Assembly (NCBI RefSeq): GCF_921293095.1
Contig: NC_060254.1
Location: 62,001-126,000, forward strand
From: Ischnura elegans
Taxonomy: Eukaryota; Arthropoda; Insecta; Odonata; Coenagrionidae
Direction of reading: 5' to 3'
DNA: 64,000 bases
Of the stretch, positions 56,493-64,000 are shown in pieces. The notes below the pieces were generated by a model. That model was given only the letters and a program-made list of their open reading frames with translations. It did no database searches and was not told the origin of the DNA. A program made the translations under genes and the position numbers. The number at the start of each line of letters is the position of its first letter. Within the stretch, counting starts at the first letter, position 1.

Positions 56493-56752
56493 CAGGGATG
56501 CCAACTTACAAAAAATATTGGGGGGGCCGAACCGGGGCTCTTGCCCCGGGAAATTTTATTAGTAGTAAGTTTTACGTTTTTTGCGCATTTTAGAGGAATC
56601 ATATGGTCGATATTAGAACCCTGATAACTCTAATATCGATATCTGGACACTCCGGGGAAAATCGACTAGCCTGACTCATTTTTTCCTCACATCCATAAGG
56701 AATTTTTGAGGGGGCTCGGGCACCCTCATGCCCCGTAGAGTCGGCGCCACTG
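56493..56752. mobile_element. G-rich hAT-like MITE (260 bp)
   Basis: Left end CAGGGATGCCAACTT, right end the inverted CAGTGGCGCCGACT; G-rich block (GGGGGGGCCGAACCGGGG) and GGGGCTCGGGCACCC inside. The flanks AATTCACG and AATCCGCG agree at six of eight positions, a worn 8-bp duplication at best. Confidence 0.5.
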
Positions 56753-57202
56753 AATCCGCGTGAAATAAACCTACTCTACAATGGAGCCACATCTACCCAA
56801 CATGTAAATGTTGAGTCCAAATAGGAATTTGAAGAGAGGAACGACCTCGCCAAGGAGACCGAATGAAAACATTCCGACCGCCAAAACATGAGCGTGAGTT
56901 TCATCAGTGCCTGTCATCCGCTTGGGCTATTGCGCTTGGAGTTTGACTCCTGTCTCGCTAGCCCGATCGCCCCCGCGTCCGTCCTCATCGGCTCTTGGTG
57001 GCGTGCGGTTGAGGCATGTTGTTACCTCATGTGCCAACCTTCCAAACTCTTACCGACCCGACCGCAACAGTGAAGTGGGGATCTTGGGTGTCCACACATT
57101 ATTGGAAATGATAGTACATAACGTTTTAGACTTAAAGAATTAAACGCTTTAACGCATTACCTCATGTATGGGAAAAAAGCCGCCATTGTATTCGGTTTGT
57201 CG
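56753..57202. other. non-coding stretch
   Basis: Moderately GC-rich around 56,880-57,080, with only a chance frame; nothing recognised. Confidence 0.4.
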
Positions 57203-57210
57203 GTATAAAT

Positions 57211-57863
57211 TAGGGATGGTTGGATCGGATACCTCGGGCCCAAATACCCTCGGGTATTGCCCTTCATCGGATACATCGGATCCAAAGTCGCGGAAGACAT
57301 CGGATCTGGATCCGAAGTTACGTAGCAGAATTTCAGCCAAGGAAAGAAAAAAAGGCAAAATACGACTGGCACAAAGACTGACTCTCCCAATAGATTGAAC
57401 AATCGTCGGGGGAATCTCAGCCTCGTAGGATAATAACTACGTCAAAAGTAACTGCGTCGCAGATTTCGGAAAACCACCCTCGGCCGTCCATCAGCCCGTG
57501 CCTCTGTTGTTTTTTTTTCGAAATCTCACGGACCATAAATCATTGTCTTTGTTACGGGGGGGGGGTGCAAAACCAGGGGGGGGGGGGGATTTTTAAATAA
57601 CAGGGTACAAAGTAGAGGGTTTCAAACTAATTTTAACACCCTTCATAATCTAAAAAAACTTCATTTTTCCATGAATTCTATTGTAAATTCATGATTTTTC
57701 GATATTTTTCTTTCCTTTTATGAAGAAAAATACTTTAATAACTACTTCGTTTAATAGCAGAAATATGAAAATGCATTTGGATCCGAAAACAGCCGATCCG
57801 AAAGATCCAGCTCCGAAAATCTAGGATTGGATCCGAAAAAAATCCTCGATCCGTCCATCCCTA
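57211..57863. mobile_element. hAT MITE (653 bp) with perfect 8-bp target duplication
   Basis: GTATAAAT flanks at 57,203-57,210 and 57,864-57,871. Ends are TAGGGATGGTTGGATCGGAT and the inverted CTAGGGATGGACGGATCGAG, a typical hAT-type terminus. Subterminal parts repeat GGATCCGA/TCGGATCC motifs many times on both sides. No transposase. A G-rich element lies inside at about 57,555-57,720. Confidence 0.85.
57555..57720. repeat. G-rich MITE fragment nested in the hAT MITE
   Basis: GGGGGGGGGTGCAAAACCAG followed by a G-run, AATTTTTAAATAA-like sequence and TAAAAAAACTTCATTTTTCC; related to the minus-strand reading of 41,685-41,951. Exact ends not fixed. Confidence 0.5.
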
Positions 57864-57871
57864 GTATAAAT

Positions 57872-57897
57872 AAATAATATATATATATATATATATA
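57872..57897. repeat. AT microsatellite
   Basis: (AT)n run directly after the hAT MITE target duplication. Confidence 0.8.
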
Positions 57898-58296
57898 GAA
57901 CACCACGCAATATTACATGATGTCGGTGGCGGTTGTAGGTTTGGAATGGAACCTCACAAAATGGATTTTTGCGCCCCTCCTTGAGTTTTCTCGCATCCGC
58001 CACTGACCACAGCTCACCCAGCCAAACGGAAGTAAGGACGGGGTTATATGGGACTTTGGCACGATAGTACTCGCTGAGGGTTAATCTAAGAGAGTGAATT
58101 TATCCTTAATTAAATTTTATTTTTGAGTATTTCCCCAGTAAAATTTTGCCATTTCGTAATAACGAGATTTCAGTTCCGATGCTGATCTTTGCTTTTGGTA
58201 ATCGACCTGTACCGACTAATAATTATCATAAATCGAGTTGAGTAATTTTTTTCGTTGCTGTAAACCACCCTCGAGTAGAGTTTTCAGTTCTTAGTC
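57898..58296. other. non-coding stretch
   Basis: Short G-rich-family trace near 57,925-58,010 (ATCCGCCACTG). 58,196-58,222 (TTTTGGTAATCGACCTGTAC) recurs at 63,465-63,490. Confidence 0.45.
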
Positions 58297-58458
58297 ATTT
58301 ATTTTTATTTTTATTTTAATAAAGAGATACACATACAGCAATACTGCCAATTTAAAGTGCACTTATAACAACACATATTAAATAATTAAATAATAATGAT
58401 TTGATTACAAATTTAAATAGAATAAAAAAGAAAAACAAACATTTATCCGGCTATCTAG

Positions 58459-61400
58459 TCATTTATGTGATAAATATGTTAATGCCCGATGAGTAAAATT
58501 TTTAAGTGTCAGACCAAACGGATCAATATCACTGGGCAGAGTATTTATTAAAAGGGAAAGCCTATGGAAAAGAGAGCGCTTAATTACAGATAGCCTGGGT
58601 GTAGGAATGTGGAGTAAAGAAGTAGATCGGGTGTGGCGGGAAGGTACTCTAATGTTGAGGAAGGAAACAATGTCAGGACTGTCGAAGTGGGAGTTAAGGG
58701 TATTATAAATGAATTTGATGTCTGATTGAAGTCGAAGAAGGGATAAACTAGGGACGGATAAAGAGGATAAAACTGCACTAGTAGGTGACTCGCGGAGATT
58801 TGGGTTTCTAAATTTTACAATTTTTGCAAAAAAAGTTGTAACACTGTTAAGGGTGGCAAGATTAGTGGGGGCAGACATTGACCAAATTGGGGAGCAATAG
58901 TTGATCACCGGAAGAACTATGGTTGAGAAGTAGGATTGGAGGGCCTTAGTACTGGAGATATCCGTGAACCGGTAGAGTAGTCCTAAGAGTGACATGGCTT
59001 TAGATTTGATCGCGTGAATGTGTTCAGAGAACAGAAGTTTTTGGTCCACAATAATTCCAAGATCTTTCATGGATGACACACGATTAAGAGGCAAGGAGTT
59101 AATTGCATAATCAAAAAGGATAGGAGTTTTCTTCGCAGATATTGTCATTGTGGTGCACTTTTTAAAGTTCAATTGCAGCCTCCAGAGAATGCACCACTCT
59201 GTGGTATTTTTTACGGCATCCTGTAGCATATTACAGTCTGCGAGATTATTTATCTTTTTAAATAATTTGCAGTCATCAGCATAAAGTAATGTATTGACTT
59301 GGGAAGAACGGACAATGGGGGCAAGGTCATCAATAAATAGGTTGAAGAGGTAAGGTCCAAGAACGCTACCTTGAGGCACTCCGGAGGTAACGTTAGACCA
59401 GGAAGATGAGATACCAGCGAGTATTACTCTTTGGGATCTGTCACGGAGGAAACTGGACAAGAGACTGAGGAAGTTGCCATAGATATTAAAGCGGGAGGCG
59501 AGTTTATGGAGGAGAAGTTTATGGTTAAGGGTGTCGAAGGCTTTGGAAAAGTCAAGAAAGATGGCGTCAAGTTGGGACTTTTCGGCCATCGATTGTACGG
59601 CATGTTGCTGAAATATGGATAGGTTTGTAAGACAAGAGCGACCCGGAAGAAAGCCGTGCTGATCAGGGGAGAGAAAGGGAGAAGTAAAGTAGTAAAGTCG
59701 GTTAAGGATGATCCTTTCACAGACAGAGGAAAGAACGGGAAGTATTGAGATGGGCCGATAATTAGAGACGTCATTTTTAGGGCCAGTTTTATGGATAGGA
59801 ATAACATTTGCTATTTTCCATTGTGAGGGAAATATGCCATAGTGGAAGCAGCGATTTAAAAGGAGGGCAATGGGAATTGAGAGAGTCTGAGCACAGTTGC
59901 GAACGAATATAGGACTGAGACCATCAGGGCCAGGTGAGCGGCAGAGGGGAATCTTAGATAGATATTTTGCAACTTCCTTGGGATCTGTCCGAATTTCTGA
60001 GAGGCAGTGGCTGTTGACAGGGGAGAGGGAAAAGTCGTCTGTAAGTGTGAAATTTGACGTCGGTGCTTGACTTCCGGTGAAATATTCAAGGAAGAAGTTT
60101 GGTCTGTCTGTTCCTACGGCACAGGAATTTTTGAGTGACACAGCATCGGGAATTCGAGGGATATTACGGCGTTTATTGAGAAGGGTCCAGAATTTTTTTG
60201 GATCTGAGGTTATGGAGGAAGACAGTTCAGAGATATTCTCCTCATAGTCACGGCGTATTAGGGATTTAGACAGGCGACGAAGGTCCGAGAACACTTTGTA
60301 GGTGTTTTCACTGGGGTAGTCTCTATATAGATACCAAGCTCGATTTTTGTTCCCAAGGGTATGAATTGTGTCGGGCTTGAACCACGAAGGGAATCTTTTA
60401 GTCCTTGGGGTCACAAAAGGAACAAAGTCTTTTATGGCACTGTCGATAACGGAGTAGAAGAAGTCCACTGCTTCGTCCGGAGACAATGAGCTGAGGATAG
60501 ACCAAGGGATTAACTCGAGTGCGCGGTTGAGGTCGTTCCAGGAAACCTTCGACCAAGCAGGGAAGGGTTTGTGGGGTCTGGAGGGCGCCCCACGGCGATT
60601 CCGAGGGCCTTGGAAGCAAAACGTAGCGTCGAGGGACTCGTGGTCGGAGTCGAAAATGTTTCGGCCAGGGGTGATAGAGATGGGGGGGACTGAGGAAATG
60701 AGGAAATCCAATGTTGCCAGGTTTCTGGTGGCATGAAGATTAAACTGCGATAAGCGGAGTGCATTAATGAAGTGATTAATGAAGTAATCATCATGGGAAT
60801 TGAGCGGAGAGCCTGAGGTGGGTGAGTTCCAGCGAATAGACAAGTTAAAATCACCAATCAGAATCACGTTGCCTATGTTAACAGCTTTTAGCACAGAGTC
60901 AAAACACTTTTCTAAAACAATTGAGTCACTTGCTGGAGGGCGATAAAAACAACCAATGAGTGTTTTACTCGACTTACTCTTGGGATATTTATGAGAACAG
61001 AGAGACAATTCACTCCAAACTATTTCACATCCTGTCTCTAAATCTCTCCGTCGCTTGGACTGATAAGCTGAATTAATTGCGAAAAGGACTCCTCCCCCTC
61101 TCGATGGTCTGTCTCGGCGATATACGGTATGGGTGCTAGAAAAGGACAATTCACTGTCACTAATGGATGAATTTAGCCATGTCTCGGAGAGGGCAATGAC
61201 ATCGAAGGACGACAACTCATGAGCATGTGAATCACACGAGGACAACTTGTTCCTTAGGCTTCTCACATTTTGATAGTAAAAGCTCACTGATGATGCTCTG
61301 GTAGGGCCAGGGTTGATGTTTATGTCTCCCGAAAGCAGAGCTAATAAGAGGATAGATAGTCCAGTCCAGGACCGATGTCTCCGCGTCAGGTATGCCCGGG

Positions 61401-61668
61401 AGGGGCGAAGGACCCGCGGGGAGCGTTGTGAGGGACAGCTCGGGAAGTGGAGGCAACCAAGGGAGAAGTCACAGGAAGCGAAGGCGGAGAAAAAATACCT
61501 CCTATAACTGTATCTATGTTGAAGAAAATCCTGGACAATTGGTGAGGAGGTCACTGTTGAGTTCACACACACTCTAGTAGCAGGATACACCGAAATGACA
61601 CAAAACACATCTAAAAAAACGAAAACCATTGGAGCGCGAGAAACACACGTTCTTTCACTGGCGGCCAT
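58459..61668 (-). CDS. LINE ORF2: APE endonuclease and reverse transcriptase, with 2A-like motif
   Basis: 1,069 residues from ATG 61,668 (MAASERTCVSRAPM); the frame extends upstream only to non-ATG codons. Near residue 105-118 lies ALLSGDININPGP, matching the DxExNPGP core of 2A-like peptides apart from Asn at the Glu position. APE endonuclease follows: FYYQNVRSLRNKL, ALSETWLN, RRDRPSRGGGVLFAI, GDFNLS, SDHESL. RT: PGPDGLSPIFV, NVIPIHKTGP, NYRPISILPVLS, HGFLPGRSCLTNL, LDFSKAFDTLNH, GVPQGSVLGPYLFN and LLYADDCKLF. The C-terminal region is typical of CR1/L2-like LINEs, with no RNase H. It nicks target DNA and primes cDNA synthesis there. All key boxes look intact. Confidence 0.93.
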   Translation of the reverse strand: MAASERTCVSRAPMVFVFLDVFCVISVYPATRVCVNSTVTSSPIVQDFLQHRYSYRRYFFSAFASCDFSLGCLHFPSCPSQRSPRVLRPSRAYLTRRHRSWTGLSILLLALLSGDININPGPTRASSVSFYYQNVRSLRNKLSSCDSHAHELSSFDVIALSETWLNSSISDSELSFSSTHTVYRRDRPSRGGGVLFAINSAYQSKRRRDLETGCEIVWSELSLCSHKYPKSKSSKTLIGCFYRPPASDSIVLEKCFDSVLKAVNIGNVILIGDFNLSIRWNSPTSGSPLNSHDDYFINHFINALRLSQFNLHATRNLATLDFLISSVPPISITPGRNIFDSDHESLDATFCFQGPRNRRGAPSRPHKPFPAWSKVSWNDLNRALELIPWSILSSLSPDEAVDFFYSVIDSAIKDFVPFVTPRTKRFPSWFKPDTIHTLGNKNRAWYLYRDYPSENTYKVFSDLRRLSKSLIRRDYEENISELSSSITSDPKKFWTLLNKRRNIPRIPDAVSLKNSCAVGTDRPNFFLEYFTGSQAPTSNFTLTDDFSLSPVNSHCLSEIRTDPKEVAKYLSKIPLCRSPGPDGLSPIFVRNCAQTLSIPIALLLNRCFHYGIFPSQWKIANVIPIHKTGPKNDVSNYRPISILPVLSSVCERIILNRLYYFTSPFLSPDQHGFLPGRSCLTNLSIFQQHAVQSMAEKSQLDAIFLDFSKAFDTLNHKLLLHKLASRFNIYGNFLSLLSSFLRDRSQRVILAGISSSWSNVTSGVPQGSVLGPYLFNLFIDDLAPIVRSSQVNTLLYADDCKLFKKINNLADCNMLQDAVKNTTEWCILWRLQLNFKKCTTMTISAKKTPILFDYAINSLPLNRVSSMKDLGIIVDQKLLFSEHIHAIKSKAMSLLGLLYRFTDISSTKALQSYFSTIVLPVINYCSPIWSMSAPTNLATLNSVTTFFAKIVKFRNPNLRESPTSAVLSSLSVPSLSLLRLQSDIKFIYNTLNSHFDSPDIVSFLNIRVPSRHTRSTSLLHIPTPRLSVIKRSLFHRLSLLINTLPSDIDPFGLTLKNFTHRALTYLSHK

Positions 61669-61672
61669 ATTG
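61661..61672 (-). promoter_or_regulatory. YY1-like site at the LINE start codon
   Basis: On the minus strand CAATATGGCCGC fits the YY1 consensus CAANATGGCNGC and covers the proposed ATG. YY1 sites near the 5' end direct transcription start in some LINEs; here this is a motif match only. Confidence 0.35.
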
Positions 61673-61720
61673 GAAACTTCTGCCACATAAATGCCACGTA
61701 AAGTCAAGTTAATCACTTCT

Positions 61721-63012
61721 CCTGCTTGCTGTTATAACATTAGTCCACTGTCGCCAACGTTATTCGCTCATTAAAGATAATTATTAGGTATTGAGAGCAT
61801 TTTTCTCGGATGGACACCCGAAATTCTCATTTACGTCAAAAAGGTTGCAAAACTCCCATCGTTATGCTAAACGACCACTGCAATTTTAACCCTTTATTGG
61901 CCCAATAGACAAGAGAAATGCACTCTTAACCCAGGCTCGCTTATTGGTTTTAGCTCACGTATATATTATCCGTATGAATAAGTGACGATGCTTTGGGTAA
62001 TCGGACAGACTTAGTACATAAACTGAATACATTATAAAAATATTTGTATCATATCATCTTAATCATCAATTTCATGTTTCCGAGAGAGCAAGGAGAAGTG
62101 ATATTTTTCTTGAATTTCCATCTTGCTTCGAGTAAGTGGAGGCTTTAAAGTCTGACTGCCTTCACACTGCTATGTGATTGATTGTGCTTACTCATTAGTG
62201 GACTCCGAGAAATACATTTTCAGTGTAGTGATGGGCCAATTATTGCATAGTCATCGTGAATAGACATTGTGTACAGCTAAAGGGAAATACTACCGTCGAA
62301 TATTCCTTAAGCTTCGCCAATGGTAAGATTAGCTAAGTTTACTAAGAAAATGCGTTTCATCCCATACGCTTTGTTATTGGGAAGTAAATTTTCTGGGAGA
62401 ATTACCGTGACAGCATTCAAATATAATTTTATCAACTTTATTGATTTTTTATTACTACCCCGAAATTTTTAACTATATTCTTAACTAGGTTTTGTTGGAA
62501 CTGATCATTTTTTATTTCTAATACTCCAGCCAAAGTAATCTATTTTCGACTGGTTTGACATAACTAGAAGTTTTTCGATACCAACCCATGATCAACTAAA
62601 GTTATTGTTTAATTCCTCTGATAAAATGTCTATCTTCCACGTCATGGATTGAGTGCCGTATCAATGGCCTACGATAAAGCATTACACACAATTCAAATGT
62701 CATTCACCATATGTATTAATGTCAATAAGGTACACCGAAAAAAGTTCAGTTAGAAATATTATATTCTAATGAAATTCAGCGAACTTTTCGGTTTATGTGG
62801 AACATTAACTGTTTCGGTAACAATGGCCAAACCTAATTGATAAATTTGATTTTGATTCTATCAAAATGGTCGCAGCAGTTCTAAAATGGTACCCAGTTCA
62901 AAAGGATAGTAAAACCGACGAACAGTGCGTATGTGACAGATTTTCCACTCGGAAAAATATTGTGCTGATTGAAAAATCACGAAGTTAGGCGTTTAACGTA
63001 AGTTTCCACAAA
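61721..63012. other. non-coding stretch
   Basis: AT-rich without a gene. A 60-base imperfect inverted repeat (ACCGAAAAAAGTTC / GAACTTTTCGGT) lies at 62,733-62,793. Confidence 0.45.
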
Positions 63013-63175
63013 ATCATCATCATCACTGGTCAACAATCCCAGGATTGGTTTGACGCAGCTCTCCACTCAGTTCTCCTATCAGCTTATCTTTTCACACCTA
63101 CGTATTTCTTCTCTTGCGTATTTCACTCTTACGTATTTCTTCTCCTACGTATCTCTTCTCTTCCACAAAATAAAG
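63013..63175. repeat. SINE-like interspersed repeat with short internal tandem units
   Basis: TCATCATCATCACTGGTCAA, then CCAGGATTGGTTTGACGCAG and CTCCACTCAGTTCTCCTATC, resembles a repeat I have seen in several arthropod genomes. It ends in about four degenerate copies of TACGTATTTCTTCTC. No pol III boxes were located with confidence. Confidence 0.45.
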
Positions 63176-64000
63176 GCGAAAAAGTGAAGAGAAAAAGACA
63201 TCTTCGGGAAGCATTGAACGTTGATTTTTAATGTTAACGCTAACGTTGCAATCGGTTGCCGTTACAACTAAAAGCACAGACGCTTCAGTGTATTTCTATT
63301 GTTATCACTCAACCTAAGTTTTGAAATATGAAGGAGGTGTGACTGCAGTTTCCTTTCGAAAGCTTAAGACAGTGCCGGATACAGAAAAAATTCGAGGGAT
63401 GGGGCGCATAAGGTATCTCGAGCTACCTTTCATTTCATTGTAACGAAATAATCAAGTAATACGCTTTTGGTAATCGACCTGTACCGACAAATGATTATCA
63501 TTGATCGGGATAAGAAAGTTACATTTAAACTGATTATACACACTCAAGACAATGGCATCTTATGTGATACGGTCCCGCAAAGGGGGGGGGGGGGGGTTTA
63601 CGCGCCCCCCGTATGTATCCGCCACTGTCTTGGGTGAATACATGATAGTATACGAAGGTACCGAATAGCTATATCTTGTGTAGATACGAAAGAAAACTTT
63701 TTGCAGGTTCTTTTATTGATGTCATTTTGTAATAACGTGGTAGGTGAGACCCTTGGCATGTACTATGACGAATTTTATCACATGATTAGTCATCATGATC
63801 GAGAATAAAAACACTTTAGAAATACCTCCAATTAAATTTTTAATGTGTTGAAATACATAAACATCTCATGACAGCTTTAATGTCCATGATAATACTCAAA
63901 TCATCTCTTGAGTAGCAGAGGAAAACCTTTGATAAACCAATTATTACTCAAGTTATGATTCTGAAGATGTTGACAGATAAATAACTTGGTCGGTCAATCA
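63176..64000. other. non-coding right edge
   Basis: 63,465-63,490 repeats the 58.2-kb sequence TTTTGGTAATCGACCTGTAC. A small inverted-repeat insert, about 63,545-63,634 (CAAGACAATGGC / inverted CAAGACAGTGGC), has a G-run and a C-run and may be a tiny member of the G-rich family. Nothing else seen. Confidence 0.4.

Larger units (their letters stand above)
58297..61720 (-). mobile_element. LINE, full-length-looking, CR1/L2-like
   Basis: Minus-strand non-LTR retrotransposon with a single long open frame (58,459-61,668) and a 3' UTR of about 160 bases that ends in an A/T-rich tail of TAAAAA-type units (58,297-58,325). The extent of the 5' UTR is uncertain and no first ORF was found upstream. Target duplications were not identified. 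An open frame of more than 1,000 codons beside strongly decayed LINEs elsewhere in the window means that this copy is much younger. Confidence 0.85.

Noticed and set aside
62733-62793. 60-base inverted repeat as a MITE
   Set aside because: No target duplication and no second copy in the window.
1-64000. CRISPR arrays, rRNA or tRNA genes, bacterial operons
   Set aside because: No regular spacer arrays or RNA-gene signatures were seen; splicing and transposon types show an animal genome, and the packed genes belong to the Polinton.

Overview
The window is eukaryotic, gene-poor and repeat-rich, and most likely comes from an arthropod. Supporting this are several transposon groups common in arthropod genomes (piggyBac, Penelope-like with GIY-YIG endonuclease, Helitron, hAT-type MITEs, APE-type non-LTR retrotransposons, a Polinton), spliced coding sequence with GT-AG borders, and long AT-rich non-coding stretches. 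I cannot name the species. No clear conserved host housekeeping gene was found.

Layout. 1-2.0 kb: the 3' five exons of a Mutator-like (Mutsu) / YqaJ-type nuclease gene that enters from the left edge. 3.9-6.4 kb: an internally deleted piggyBac relic with TTAA target sites. 7.5-8.8 kb: a deleted LINE relic carrying a 116-bp Penelope-derived palindrome. 9.9-12.3 kb: a second, older piggyBac relic split by a 783-bp non-autonomous element. 12.6-14.2 kb: old tandem repeats of about 390 bp. 14.3-16.6 kb: an element with inverted repeats of about 430 bp. 16.9-19.4 kb: a possible Tc1/mariner-like pair of ends. 19.7-19.9 kb: a second Penelope-derived palindrome.

20,715-38,006: a whole-looking Polinton/Maverick of 17.3 kb, bounded by a perfect 6-bp target duplication (CGCGGT) and by nearly identical inverted repeats that contain 66-bp tandem repeats. 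It carries protein-primed DNA polymerase B (with an OTU-like and Cys-rich N-terminal part), packaging-type ATPase, a small basic/hydrophobic protein, a 241-residue unknown, a chromodomain integrase, minor capsid (penton-like) protein, a pVI-like basic protein, major capsid protein and adenain-like protease. Its accessory genes are a fusion of an exonuclease-like domain with a BIR (inhibitor-of-apoptosis) domain, an unrecognised 287-residue protein, and a spliced acidic-Ser gene on the opposite strand. The morphogenesis genes form a chain with almost no spacing. The BIR fusion and the unknown accessory genes are the most interesting content here.

38-64 kb: a DDE (IS630/Tc1-like) transposase relic, a family of G-rich hAT-like MITEs (41.7, 43.2, 56.5, 57.6 kb), a 2.0-kb Helitron with clear ends, a 5'-truncated Penelope-like element, a decayed LINE (54.6-55.8 kb), a hAT MITE with a perfect 8-bp target duplication, and a full-length-looking APE/RT LINE on the minus strand (58.3-61.7 kb) with a 2A-like motif near its N terminus. 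The stretch 46-53.5 kb shows almost nothing recognisable.
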